From Lamellibrachia columna (lineage: Eukaryota; Annelida; Polychaeta; Sabellida; Siboglinidae), in the NCBI GenBank assembly GCA_963662155.1, contig OY759265.1, positions 41,995,162 through 42,059,161 of the forward strand: a stretch of DNA of 64,000 bases, given 5' to 3'. This document shows, in pieces, positions 20,168 to 30,660 of the stretch (its first letter is position 1; every line of letters starts with the position of its first letter). The notes beneath the pieces were generated by a model. The model saw only the letters and a list, made by a program, of their open reading frames with translations, did not search any database and was not told where the DNA came from. Position numbers and translations under genes: made by a program.

Positions 20168-21814
20168 TTAGAGCTCGACATCGTCAATTCGAGGCTCGCA
20201 TGCCTCTAGCGGCTTTCTGGAAAGGGCAGCGGCAATCACGAGCTCCTTTTCGGGAACGTATTCGACAATCGGGTTGAAACGCATGGCCCTCATGAGCAAT
20301 CGCTGACAGCGGAGCGGTGCGTCGTCTATGCGTTTTGTATTCATGAGTGGAACCAATTGTCGATGGTCGGTGAGTAGCTTGAATTCGCTCAGTCCGACCA
20401 GATATCTAGAGAATCTCTCACACGCACAGACCCCTGCAAGGCATTCTTTTTCGATTTGAACGTATCGCTGTCCGGCAGTCGTTAACATTCGTGATGCAAA
20501 GGCTATTGGCTTTAGAACACCATCGGCCAACTGCATCAGCACCGCGCCGATTCCGAAGCTGCTTGAGTCATAGTACGACAGCGTCGGTGTAGTCGATAGC
20601 AGTTCTTTCGTCTTGTCAAACGAAGCTTGCTGTGTGTGGTCCCACGACCATATGACATCAGACTTTAGCAGGTCTGTCATTGGTTTCATCACCGACGACA
20701 TAACATACACAAACTTGCCCAGATACTGGAACATACCCAACACCGTTCTCAGTTCGCTGACATTGTTCGGACGTGACAGTTTCAGCAGAGCTTCGACTCT
20801 GTTTGGGTTAGGCTTGATGCCGTCACCGCCGATAAGGTGACCAAAATATATCAATTCGGTTTGATTGAAGACGCGTTTTCTTGGGTTGAGTTTCAGGCCC
20901 GAGTCGTTGATGATCCTGATCACAGCATCGAGGCGAGTGTCGTGTTCTTCGATGCTACGTTCATGGACCAGGATGTCGTCCATTATGATTTCCACTCCAA
21001 TCATGCCGTCGAGCAGTGCCGATATTTTCTGCTGAAATATCTCAGGGGCTGAAGAAATTCCAAATGGAAGTCTGCAAAATGCATATCGTCCGAATGGTGT
21101 GATAAATGTCGTCAATAGTTGGCTCTCTTCATCAATCGGAATCTGCCAGAAGCCACTAGCGGCGTCTAAAGTTGAGAACACTTTCGAATCGGCGAGTTTA
21201 GGCGATATATCTTCCAGCGAGGGAAGCATAAAGTGTTCGCGTCGAACTGCAGTATTGAGTTGTTTCAAGTCGACACAGATACGCACTGCTCCAGTTTTCT
21301 TGATCACCGGAACCATCGCTGAACACCAGTCGGTAGGTTCCGTCACAGCTCTTATCACTCCTGACGTAACCATGCGGTCAAGTTCTGCTTTAACGGCGCC
21401 CATCAGAGGAAAGGGGATGCGTCTTGCAGTTGTTAGGCAAAGAAGTTGGGCCCCAACCTTCAGCTTTATCGCAACGGAATCGGTCTTCATGAGGCCAATT
21501 TTGGTATCAGTGTCCGATGTGTTAATTTGTTCCAGACGACAGACGAGTTCCATGTCAGTAGCGACGTCTCGTGACAGTAGGTTTATCGCGTTCTGGCCTG
21601 CAATGACGATTATGTTGAAGCGATACACTGTGTTCTTGTGTTTCGTTATTGCCAAAAATTGACCGCACGCCTTTAACTGTCCGCCGACACTGTTGAGGCG
21701 GACGGCTGTCGGTTCTAGTCTCGGTTTGTCTTTCATCGCCAGCCATGTTTTCTTCGTTATTATCGTGACGTCAGCGCCAGTGTCGATTTTGAACCGAAGT
21801 CGTGTTCGCTTCAC
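20168..21814 (-). CDS. Ty3/gypsy pol: protease, reverse transcriptase, RNase H
   Basis: 548-codon open frame. Protease motif FKIDTGADVTII at residues 8-19; reverse transcriptase blocks VRICVDLKQLNTAV, FSTLDAASGFWQIPI and PFGISSAPEIFQQ; catalytic IMDD in VEIIMDDILVH; RNase H-like region with SSSFGIGAVLMQLADG and LLTDHRQLVPL. It ends just before the integrase, whose frame is separate because of breaks. The frame start is where the open frame begins; in a working element it would be joined to gag by a frameshift or long polyprotein. Confidence 0.9.
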   Translation of the reverse strand: MKRTRLRFKIDTGADVTIITKKTWLAMKDKPRLEPTAVRLNSVGGQLKACGQFLAITKHKNTVYRFNIIVIAGQNAINLLSRDVATDMELVCRLEQINTSDTDTKIGLMKTDSVAIKLKVGAQLLCLTTARRIPFPLMGAVKAELDRMVTSGVIRAVTEPTDWCSAMVPVIKKTGAVRICVDLKQLNTAVRREHFMLPSLEDISPKLADSKVFSTLDAASGFWQIPIDEESQLLTTFITPFGRYAFCRLPFGISSAPEIFQQKISALLDGMIGVEIIMDDILVHERSIEEHDTRLDAVIRIINDSGLKLNPRKRVFNQTELIYFGHLIGGDGIKPNPNRVEALLKLSRPNNVSELRTVLGMFQYLGKFVYVMSSVMKPMTDLLKSDVIWSWDHTQQASFDKTKELLSTTPTLSYYDSSSFGIGAVLMQLADGVLKPIAFASRMLTTAGQRYVQIEKECLAGVCACERFSRYLVGLSEFKLLTDHRQLVPLMNTKRIDDAPLRCQRLLMRAMRFNPIVEYVPEKELVIAAALSRKPLEACEPRIDDVEL

Positions 21815-21829
21815 CTTCAGAGTTACAAA

Positions 21830-22776
21830 CCAGGCATCTTTTTCCCTGTTCAGTCGATGACACTGAGAAACACTTTCGATTCATCAATTTCGACAAACGG
21901 TTTTGTTTTGTCACTTTCGACTTCGCCGATAAACGGTTTTGTTTCGTAACTTTTGATTTTGCCGAGATACGGTTTTCTTTCGTCACTTTCCACTTCGTAC
22001 GCTGTGCGAGGTTCAAAGTTCATTTTACTCTTCGATCTACACACAGATGCGAAGTGTCCCCTGGCGTTGCATTTGTTGCACTTTTGTCCCAAAGCAGGAC
22101 ACTTCCCTTCGCGTCCGTGTTGGGCATACTCACAGCGTTCACACTTTTGAGTTGTGTCTTGGCGTCGAGTACGTACTGCGTTTGTCTTTTGCGTACCGGC
22201 CAGCTACTCTCGGAACCACTCTCGCTTCGGCGACGTTTTCATGCAGCTGTTCTCGCATTTGCGATTTAACTTGTTCGTCTTGGCGGGCGATCGTTACTGC
22301 TTTCTCCAGACTAAGGAATATGATCAACTACAGTTTCTGTTTAACTGACGGATCTTTAATGCCCATAACAAAACGGTCTCGAATCATTTCATTTGCATCA
22401 GTGTACTCACAGTGTATCGCCAGAGTTTGTAAGTCTCTCACAAATTCCTCCACTGTTTCAGATGAATTCTGTGTTCGATCTTGAAAGATGCAACGTTCGT
22501 GTATAATATTCCTTTTAGGAATAAAATAGTATGTCAGCTTCGACACAAGCGAAGCGTAATCGGTGTCTACCTCCGGTGACACAAATGTTAATGTGCGGAA
22601 GATCCGATTGGCTTCACGGCCACCCATCGCATAACACACAACAGTGCGTCTCGCTGCACTTCCCCATCCTCCTTGTGAAGTTTCGTCGCCGTGCGAAACC
22701 TGGCGAATTCGTCAATCCATTCCAGCCACTCGTTTGGCTTAAATGTAATGCGCGCTGGAGGATCGAATCTCGCCAT
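21830..22776 (-). pseudogene. gag of the Ty3/gypsy element, frameshifted
   Basis: ATG at 22774-22776 (minus) begins MARFDPPARITFKPNEWLEW. The capsid-like helices continue in another frame (IHERCIFQDRTQNSSETVEE, 22328-22639), then in a third (22139-22327). A CCHC zinc knuckle CNKCNARGHFASVC lies near 22035-22080. Breaks near 22.64, 22.33 and 22.1 kb. Packs element RNA in the family. Confidence 0.75.
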
Positions 22777-22800
22777 TCTTGTCAGGTATCCACAGCAACC

Positions 22801-22813
22801 GCTTCTGACACCA
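22801..22813 (-). promoter_or_regulatory. primer-binding site of the Ty3/gypsy element
   Basis: Minus strand TGGTGTCAGAAGC starts directly after the LTR end GTTACA; a site starting TGG pairs with the CCA end of a primer tRNA. Confidence 0.7.
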
Positions 22814-22860
22814 TGTAACGCTCTTGTACTTTTAAACAATGGGTTTAATCATAATACCGA
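22814..22860 (-). repeat. partial 5' LTR of the Ty3/gypsy element
   Basis: About 46 bp match the end of the 3' LTR with one or two differences; beyond ATAATACCGA the two flanks diverge completely, so 124 bp of this LTR, including its promoter part, are missing. Confidence 0.75.
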
Positions 22861-23375
22861 AAAATGTTAAAGAGTTCTTCATTTATTAAACACTTGACTA
22901 TCCTCAGAAAAATAATTAATATATATTATGAAATGCTTAGCTGCACGTATGCTTATCTTTAATATTTTATTGTATGTCTTAAGGTTAATATATATTATTT
23001 CATACTCTCTTGAGGTGGGATTTATTGATTTCATTCTTTTGGATCTGCGGTCTAACTTTTATCTAGTTTATTGGGTAACCCTCCCCCTTTTAGATATATT
23101 ATTTGTCCCTCCCAATGTTCATGCATATTTAAATGTCAGCATATTTCGTGTTGTAATTTTTTATCAACATATATTATTAACCCTCCTTCGTCACTGCTGC
23201 TGTTACCCTGAATTATGCAGTAATATCCCGGTATTTGTATATTGAGAGAATAAGTCAGATCGGATATCCAGCATTCTTGTAGACATATAACATTGAATTT
23301 ACACTCTAGATTGTGTAATTCTTCAATGTATATTTAAATTTAATATGGAGACAATTTTCATTTTTTCATTCACTA
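22861..23375. other. AT-rich flank without recognised gene
   Basis: No motif found; replaces the missing part of the 5' LTR. Confidence 0.35.
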
Positions 23376-23711
23376 AGTTCCAGTCGGCCCCCTGCATCGT
23401 GGACCACCTTCAAGCGGGCAGTCAGAACCAACAAAGACGGTGAAGGGTGGCACTCTCGTCTCAACCACAACGCCACACATGACTACTTGAACCTCTACCT
23501 CTTCGAGCAGACCCTGCACTAGGAGGCGACACTGCTGCCTCTGCAGGTGCGTCTGGTGGCGCAGCGAAAACTCTACCGCTACCAGAGCAAGAAGTCGATG
23601 ACAAAGCAGGCTGCACTGAAGGAGCTGTGGACATTGTATGAACGACAAGACCGAACGATAAGCACATCCGAATGCCTACGGCAGTGCTTCAACCTAGCGG
23701 ACCACGTGTAG
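23376..23711 (+). pseudogene. MULE-like transposase-derived C-terminal fragment
   Basis: The frame through 23400 reads WTTFKRAVRTNKDGEGWHSR, then LNLYLFEQTLH, an in-frame TAG at 23520-23522, LPLQVRLVAQRKLYRYQSKK and a Cys-containing end to TAG 23709-23711. The AVRTNxDxEGWH block is typical of the C-terminal part of MULE/FLYWCH-associated proteins common in invertebrate genomes; assignment is by motif only. Confidence 0.45.
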
Positions 23712-24988
23712 GAATAAACTGAATGGATGGACAGACCAACTATAGTTAGACCAACTATTGCATGTTATTAGCTACCTAACCTAACCTGACCAGACCTTAC
23801 CTGAAAAAATACCCACAGCGTTCCATGTAGGTTATCTTTGTAATAGTATGTGATTCTGAGTTATATTCAGGTTGTAAATTACAGTAACATGTTATATTAG
23901 TATGTATTAAGGTTTTTAAATAGAATGTTATATTAGTATGCATTAAGGTTTTAAATTACTGGGTAGTACGTTTTATGTAGTATTGATAATAATATATTAG
24001 TGTGTAGCCCTAACCCAAATTTCTAATTAGTACTTTCTTTAACATTTCATTGTTTGTATATTTATTAGTTTTTGATATTAGTGTGTTTCATTAGGCTTTG
24101 TTATTTGTATGTTCCATGTTATCATTCTATCTATTTGTATCTGTTTTAATGTGTTACATTATGTATGCTTCACGTAGAAGGTAAAATTTTGGGATTTTTT
24201 AAAAGCAAGCATATGCTGATTAATAAATAAAATGTTGTCTCAGACTTAGTATTTGCCTGATTTCTTTCTTTTTTTGTTGTATTAATTATGACCAAAACAT
24301 GTCCATATAATGTCATGCAATATATGAATATATGTAGCACAAATTAGTATGAAGGATGGAGACTGCAAACATATTGAACTATTCTTAAAATAATAATGAA
24401 ACTAGTCTAGGTTTACCTTACATACAAGTCACGCCATTTGATTTGGTTTGAATTATACAGCACGACTACCATCTATAGCGCTCGACGATGGGCGATAATA
24501 AATAATGTTTAAATTGCGCTTATATTCCGCAGAGTGTCAAGATCAATATGTCATATTAGTGCGAACAAAAGTGCAAATAAACACCGATTTATATTCAGCG
24601 CGTGAACTATAAATAAAAACTTTAAATAAATTTGTGACAAATCGTCCAAGCGTTTTGTGACATACCGCCCCAAATTTATGACATATCGTCTAGGACATGT
24701 GACTTGTGAAATAACGTCCATACACCGTTACATGCTATGCAGCTGTGCTTTAATGCGTTTAACATATTATCCATTGTTAGTGGCATTATTATTATTATTA
24801 TAACCGTGGGCATGTTTTTAAAATCCTTTTTGCTATATGTTGCTGCATAATATGGATTATTTTTTTTGCTGAGGATGGCACGGGTTATTAAAATATTTAT
24901 GTTATGAATATAAAAGGTCTGTTTTCAACATTCATAATAATATTATTTGTAAATAGGTCATTGATGTCACTTTCGTTCCTACTTGCAG
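23712..24988. other. AT-rich DNA without recognised gene
   Basis: Includes a degenerate 22-24 bp repeat at about 24630-24710 built on TTTGTGACATA-C-CGTCC-like units (three copies). No gene supported. Confidence 0.35.
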
Positions 24989-25175
24989 ATGCAAATGGAA
25001 CTGCCAAGAGTTGATATCCGAAGAGGCAAGAATATTGACACTGTCAGAGTTTAATAACAATGAATAAAAAAGTCAGCAGGACACGTACCTCTGTGCCCTG
25101 ATCAAGCCCCGTGCACCAAAGAGAAGGAGACCTCGCAAAGATGGTGTTAATATGCGGTCATCTCACTTCTATTAT
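24989..25175 (+). pseudogene. exon of a DUF7869-type (transposon-related) gene, with an in-frame stop
   Basis: Acceptor CTTGCAG before 24989 and donor GTATGT after 25175. The frame reads CKWNCQELISEEARILTLSE, an in-frame TAA, then LCALIKPRAPKRRRPRKDG and SSHFYY at the end. The Cys-x-Trp-x-Cys start and the basic Lys/Arg block followed by a splice in phase 0 fit the N-terminal part of this protein group. Molecular function unknown. Confidence 0.5.
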
Positions 25176-25501
25176 GTATGTACCTAATCTAGAAGGACTA
25201 CACATTTTTCATAAATGATTGTGTGCAATTAATATATTTTAAACGTCTTGCCCAATCATGTGTGTATCAAGGTTTTGGGAAAGTGGTGACCGTTTTCCAC
25301 AGTAATGTGAACCTAAGAACAATCAACAGGATTATGGGCTCAGGAATATTAATGTGTCATACATTTTTCACTGGGGCATGATGGTAATGGCATTTTTGTC
25401 AAATAAATTTGTTGGGACATCTTTTACTGCATTGACTATCTCCAGTATTGACTATGTCTTATATATGTCTGCTTGATCAATAGTTTGATGCTCTGTTTTA
25501 G

Positions 25502-25595
25502 GTACGTTTGGTTGATAGACAATATATTGTCTGCAAGAAGGCATTCATAAGTGTTCATGGGATCACTGATCAGCGTGTCAGGAGACTGCAATTTG
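25502..25595 (+). CDS. next exon of the DUF7869-type gene
   Basis: Acceptor GTTTTAG, donor TTTG|GTGAGA. In phase with the exon ending at 25175 it reads VRLVDRQYIVCKKAFISVHG and then ITDQRVRRLQF, the conserved VCKKAFxSxHGITxxRVxRL block of these proteins. No stop. Ends one base into a codon. Confidence 0.55.
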
Positions 25596-25916
25596 GTGAG
25601 AGATGAGGTGCTGTCACCTAAAGACAAGGCGAATGCGACTTCCGGAATCTTGGTGCAGCAGCGACTTAAAATTGGTGTAGAGAATTGACAGAAAAAAGTG
25701 GAATATCCAATAGAATAAGTATTACTATTGCATATATATTATACATAAACGTATTGTAGACATATATTACAAAACGGTTTTTGTTAATTATTAGTCAGAG
25801 ACAGGATTTTAGAGTAAGTTAGTTCCGGACGACAGGGAAGTCAGTGAGTGTTAATAGGGTTGTTTACCATTCGAAAATTTAGATAGCATAGTGAATAGTC
25901 AGAAACATAGAACTAT

Positions 25917-26240
25917 ATAGTCAGATGACACAAAAGTATTCAGAAAGGTTACAAATGATACAGATAAACACAGTTTGCAGGATGATCTAGATAAATTAGT
26001 TAAATGGTCAGTTAAATGTTATTTAATTTTGGGAAGTGTAAATGTATACACATAGGACATGGACGAAGAATATAAAATGGGGGGTGCTGTACTAGGTAGA
26101 ACCACACAAGAAAAGGGCTTAGGAGTAACATTTAGTGCTGACATGAAAGTTGCAGAGCAATGTGGGATTGCTGCTTCAAAAGGAAATCAAATTCTAGGGC
26201 TAATTAGGAGAACTATCATGGATAAGGAGAAACATTACTA
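25917..26240 (+). mobile_element. CR1-like LINE fragment, reverse transcriptase C-terminal region
   Basis: Resembles the 44.8-47.6 kb copy from the FADDTKLF region (SDDTKVFRKV) through ADMKVAEQCGIAASKGNQIL. Diverged, with frameshifts. It lies in the intron of the DUF7869-type gene and abuts an opposite-strand LINE at about 26.24 kb. Confidence 0.75.
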
Positions 26241-26377
26241 TTGTACAGTCTCAGGTTTGTTTCCAATCTCAGTTGCTTGGATTTCCAGATGGATTTCAGC
26301 CTAGTGAAGGTCTGACTTGTCTTTCTGATCCTAGCGATGGCATTTTTTGCAGAGTCTCCATCTGTTGTGATTTTGCT

Positions 26378-27547
26378 TCACAGGTATGCAAAGTCCTGAA
26401 CGTCTTCCAAAGCATCACTGTTGTTTATGTTGTTTATGGTGATGGGGTTATCTGTCTTGTTGTTGATCCTCATCAGTTTGGTTTTTGCTGTGTTGAGCTT
26501 TAACCCAATCTGTGGTGCTGTTGTTGTGAGTTTGTCCATCTTTCCTTGCATGTCCTTGTGCCTGCTAGACAGCAGTCCAATGTCATCTGCATAGTCCAGG
26601 TCTTCCAAGATCGAGGTAAGTGTCCATCTGATGCCTCTGTTTCCATTTTTGGTGATTTCTGTCATCAGCCAGTCAATGGCAAGGGTGAAAAGAAATGATG
26701 AGAGAATGCATCCCTGTTTTACTCCGGATTTTACGCTAAAGCTGTCTGACATGTGACTGTTACAGGCGACTTGACACTGGACGTCTGTGTAAAGTATCTT
26801 GATCACATTTACCATATTCTGTGGGATCCCGTAGTGACGCAGTATTCTCCACAAGGATTCTCTGTGAAGGCTGTCAAAGGCCTTTTCAAAGTCAATGAAG
26901 GCAATGTAGATCGTACTGTTCCATTCCGTGCTTTGTTCCACAATCTGCCGTAGCGTGAAAATGTGGTCGATGCATGACTTGCCTCTTCTGAACCCGGCTT
27001 GTTCCTGGCGGAGGATTGTATCAGTAGCTGCTGATATTCTCTTCAGGATTATGCGGCTGAAAATCTTGCATGTCATTGATAAAAAGGTTATGCCCTGCCA
27101 GTTGTTACAGTTCCCCAAGTCGCCCTTCTTTGGTAGCTTGATAATTGTGCGTGTCTTCCAATCACCTGGTGTGTCTTCTTCATCCCATATTCTCTGAATG
27201 ATCTGGCATAGGATTCTGGGTGTCTCTTGTTCATCTGCTTTTAGCATTTCTGCGCAGACGCTGTCGCTTTCTGGTGCTTTTTCATTCTTCTGGGCTTTAA
27301 TGGCTTCTCTGTCTTCTGCTTCTGTGATTTGGTCGAGGTTGATTTCAAGGTCGTCTGCTGCCTCCGGGACGTCTGCAATTCTGGGTGGATCTGCACGATT
27401 GAGAAACTGTTGGAAATGCTCCTTCCATATCTCTATCTTCTCTTTCTCGACTGTGATTATCTTTCCATCTGCGTCTTTCAGTGGGAGATTCTGGTTTGGA
27501 CCTGTATCTCCTTTCAGCTTATTGGTTATTTGGTAGCGTGACTTCAT
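26378..27547 (-). CDS. reverse transcriptase part of LINE family 2 ORF2
   Basis: 389-codon open frame. Visible blocks: LPKKGDLGNCNNWQGITFLS, QEQAGFRRGKSCIDHIFTLR, YIAFIDFEKAFDSLHRES, SGVKQGCILSSFLFTLAIDW and the catalytic YADD in LDYADDIGLLSSRHKD. A stop follows FAYL; the C-terminal part (SKITTDGDSAKNAIARIRK) continues beyond it down to about 26.24 kb, so the copy is broken. Synthesises cDNA at the nicked target in working relatives. Confidence 0.88.
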   Translation of the reverse strand: MKSRYQITNKLKGDTGPNQNLPLKDADGKIITVEKEKIEIWKEHFQQFLNRADPPRIADVPEAADDLEINLDQITEAEDREAIKAQKNEKAPESDSVCAEMLKADEQETPRILCQIIQRIWDEEDTPGDWKTRTIIKLPKKGDLGNCNNWQGITFLSMTCKIFSRIILKRISAATDTILRQEQAGFRRGKSCIDHIFTLRQIVEQSTEWNSTIYIAFIDFEKAFDSLHRESLWRILRHYGIPQNMVNVIKILYTDVQCQVACNSHMSDSFSVKSGVKQGCILSSFLFTLAIDWLMTEITKNGNRGIRWTLTSILEDLDYADDIGLLSSRHKDMQGKMDKLTTTAPQIGLKLNTAKTKLMRINNKTDNPITINNINNSDALEDVQDFAYL

Positions 27548-27652
27548 ATCCTTTCTTCTTGCTGCTGCTTCTGCGTCTTCTGCGAGGTTTTCAATGTAAG
27601 TGCGTTTGTCTGCTCTGGTACTCCTTTTTATTTCTTTGTCTTTTTGTGAGTA

Positions 27653-28706
27653 TTATCTTGAAAGTCTTTCTTTAAGTCTTGGGGACTTTGTGGTGAGCAG
27701 CTTTTTCTTTATTCCTTTCCTTTGGTCTATTTTGTCCCAAGTTGATGTGGAAATCCACTGCTCTTTCTTTGCTCTTCTGTAGCCTAGCACTGCTTTCCCT
27801 GCTAGCTCCATGGCCATGTTGAAACTGTGCATAGTCATCTCTGTTTCCTCCTGCAGAATACAAAAGCTGTTCTTCGGAGCAATTGTGAACTGTTGCTTGG
27901 TTTCTGGGTTTTGTAGCTTGGTGGTATCAAAACGCTGTTTCTTCTTCTCTCCTGTCTTTGCCTTTCTCAGTTTCAGTGCAAGTTTCCCTATCAACAGGTT
28001 GTGGTCGCTGGCAACATCAGCTAGTCTCCTTGTTTTGACGTCTTGTAGAGAGCGTCTCCATTTTCCATTTATAAGGATGTGATCTATTTGACTCTCAGTT
28101 CTGGCATCTGGGGATCTCCATGTCAGCTTATGTATTGTCTTATGTTGGAAGAGTGTCCATCCAATCACGAGGTCATTCTCCCCACATATGTCACACAATC
28201 TGCTGCCGTTATCAGTCATTGTATTTGTTCCGTGTTTGCCCATGATCCTTTCCCTGTCAGTGTTGTCGCTCCCAACTCATGCATTGAAATCCCCAAGAAC
28301 CACTAGTGCGTCATGTTTGGGGATGTCTTCCAAAGTTGACTGAAGACTGTCATAGAAGTTGTATTTTTCTTCTTTTTCTGCTTCCTCTGTAGGTGCGTAA
28401 CAGGTTACCACTGAGAGTTTAATAAATCTGGACTTAAATCTGGCATAAAGAAGTCGTTCATTTATTGGTTTCCATTCAAGAAGAGTGTTGCCTTTCTCCT
28501 TCTGGATGATCAGGGCTACTCCCTGTCTATGCTGGTTGTCCTCTCTGCCTGACCACAGTATGGTGTCTCCTGTCGCCAGTTGTCGTTTTCCAGCTCCAGT
28601 CCATCTAGCCTCCATGATACCTAGAAGGCTGATTTTGTATTGGTGCATTTCCTGGAGAACCTGTGCCAGTCTTCCTGTCTGATATAGTGTTCTCACATTC
28701 CAGCAC
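27653..28706 (-). pseudogene. endonuclease part of LINE family 2 ORF2
   Basis: Two frames: 28277-28696 with RTLYQTGRLAQVLQEMHQYK, LGIMEARWTGAG, TCYAPTEEAEKEEK and VVLGDFNA; then, after a stop, 27653-28243 with SQIDHILINGKWRRS and SDHNLLIGKLALKLR. These are the apurinic-endonuclease motifs (E, D/N, D, SDH) of non-LTR elements. Separated from its N-terminus by the SINE. Confidence 0.85.
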
Positions 28707-29045
28707 GGCTGCCCCCCCCCTACTGGGGCAGCCGTGGCCTAGTGGTTAAGGTGTTGGACTCTAAATTCAAGGGTTGTGAGTTCAAGACCCACACTGGGCA
28801 CGGTTCGTTTTCGAAGCTTAGGCAATTTCGTTTACCCTACTTTGCCTCAGTCTACTCAGCTGCAAATTAGTACAAACACTGTTTGGAAGGTACCTGCGAT
28901 GGACTAGTGTCCCGTCCAGGAGAGTCAGTATAACTGCACTCTAAGTTGCTTCGCACTACAGAAACCAGGTTTAAGCACTGGCCATATAATCCTTCATGGC
29001 TTCCTAAGGCGTAATGCCTGGGGATGACTTTACCTACCTTTACCT
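28707..29045 (+). mobile_element. tRNA-derived SINE inserted in LINE family 2
   Basis: Target duplication ACATTCCAGCAC at 28695-28706 and 29046-29057. The body has an A-box-like TGGCCTAGTGGTTAAGG and B-box-like GGTTGTGAGTTCAAGACCC, a middle segment GGCAATTTCGTTTACCC, and ends with two CTTTACCTAC units. The first bases form a palindrome GGCTGCCCC / GGGGCAGCC. Internal polymerase III promoter and target duplication together make the call secure. Confidence 0.92.
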
Positions 29046-29320
29046 ACATTCCAGCACCCGATGTTGATAACAGTTTTGGGTGTAAGGAGATCCGCCATCG
29101 GGGTGAAGACTTCCTTGTGGGTTTGGTCCCCATCATTCATAAATCCAGTTGCCTGTTCTGCTTCTCTCCTACCGCCCGATGCAGTTTTCTCTCTTGTTTC
29201 AGTTTCCGTAGCTAAATATACCGTATCCACTAAATATACCGTTCCCACATATTCCTATTTCTGAAAAGTTTTACATGAGGCAAGTGTGGTTCTATGTATT
29301 CAGTATTCGTCGATTTTCAG

Positions 29321-29992
29321 ACAATAAAGCATTCCTGTACACATATGAAGAGGTGACTGCAAAGAAAGACCCAAATGAAGTGGTATCAATGTTAAGCGAC
29401 TTTATCACAAAACATGTGTACTGGGCAAAACAGGAATAATACTGTAGTCCAGTATTTGCATTCATTAACTGCATCAGGGAGATTTGACCATATTCAGCAC
29501 ATATTTCCAACTCATGATCGTTCGTACTTAGCCTCTGACCGTGACTTCACTCAAATCGAGCTTTCACAAGGAAAGCAGGATGTAGTATATACGCCACATG
29601 GCTGGATTGAGATCATTAAACAATCCCATTCCAACAGTGTGGTCACAGAATGTGAACAGAACATGTTTAACAAGTATAATGACTGTCTTGCTCCACAGTT
29701 TAAGCTTTCAATAAAATCTCAGGAAACACATGAATAATGGAGGATGACTACTTATAAGATCTTCCATTGCAGGACAGGTGTGCCGATTACTGTATCAAAG
29801 ACCTCGAGTGGTATTGTGATGGCATTTTTTTGGGCAGTCAAACTTGTAGATCTTAAGAAGATGTTGGATGTCATTCTGGTTGAAAAGCGTGGCTATTTTG
29901 ATGACTTAATAGCAGCTGATGATACTGTGCTTGAGAGTACTAATCAAGGGGATGGAGATGAATCTGGAAGCGAGGTTTGGGATTCAGATTAA
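29321..29992 (+). pseudogene. 3' exon(s) of the DUF7869-type gene, frameshift and in-frame stop
   Basis: Acceptor CGATTTTCAG before 29321; phase matches the exon ending at 25595. Reads NKAFLYTYEEVTAKKDPNEV, shifts frame near 29410, then TGQNRNNTVVQYLHSLT, HIFPTHDRSYLASDRDF, QDVVYTPHGWIEIIK; in-frame TAA at 29735-29737; then MTTYKIFHCRTGVPITVSKT and an acidic end to TAA 29990-29992. The GQNxN...FPxHxxSYLxxDRDF pattern is the core of the domain. More exons may be missing between 25595 and 29321. Probably a decayed member of a multi-copy, transposon-related gene group. Confidence 0.55.
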
Positions 29993-30660
29993 AGCTCAGA
30001 CACTTTACAGTGTAAAGTTGAAATGAATGGCTCATTTACTGTTATATACTGCCCAGTGGTGCCATTATGGTATTTGAATGATAAAATAATGATTGATTAC
30101 ACTTACCTTGCATGCTTATTCTCAGTTTCCTGCATACGATAATGTCCATTTTGCACTTGTAGACATTTTCACGTGTTGTGGATATGCTTTATACGTTTAG
30201 TTTATGAATAAACATGTTTCTACCATTATATAATGGTTCTTTGTATGGTTCTGTTCATGGTTAATATAGTGTTGATGTTAAAAACATGTTCATGGTGACA
30301 AATATGGGAAACTAGTATCGACAGTAACAAAACCAACTACCGTTTTGTAGTCACCTTATTTGTATTTTTTTTTCAATTCAGCACACTTTTGCACAGCCCG
30401 ATAACGTACGATACAAAATAGATTTACTCTACAGCAATACAGAGTAATCACAATGATTGTGCAAAATAAACTTTTTCCTTAGATCCTATGAAAAATAACT
30501 TTCTTGGTATACGAAATAGTGATGCCATCTAGCGGCAAAGAATTGCGCCATCTGCAGAACGATTAAGAACATACCTTTCTCACATCAACTTCCAATTTCT
30601 TCAAAGCACGTGCTTTGAAAAGACTTCATTACTTTTTATAACGTCTCATTTAGTGAATCA
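29993..30660. other. AT-rich DNA without recognised gene
   Basis: Probable 3' flank of the DUF7869-type gene; AATAAA occurs near 30208. Nothing else supported. Confidence 0.3.

Larger units (their letters stand above)
18170..22860 (-). mobile_element. Ty3/gypsy LTR retrotransposon, degraded
   Basis: Minus-strand order: partial 5' LTR (22860-22814), primer-binding site, gag with zinc knuckle, protease, reverse transcriptase, RNase H, integrase, polypurine tract, 3' LTR (18339-18170). Gene order with integrase last defines Ty3/gypsy. gag and the integrase region carry frameshifts and the integrase is split by a 448-bp insertion, so the copy is inactive. Confidence 0.93.
26235..29290 (-). mobile_element. 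AP-endonuclease LINE (family 2), interrupted by a SINE
   Basis: Minus-strand order: endonuclease start (GCWNV near 29050), SINE insertion, rest of the endonuclease, reverse transcriptase, C-terminal region down to about 26235. It lies in the intron of the plus-strand DUF7869-type gene. Clade not assigned: the reverse transcriptase has KKGDLGNCNNWQGI and FIDFEKAFDSLHRESLW, seen in several RTE/I-like groups. Confidence 0.88.

Noticed and set aside
26753..28682. Several plus-strand frames of 60-112 codons
   Set aside because: Antisense shadows of the minus-strand LINE family 2 ORF2.
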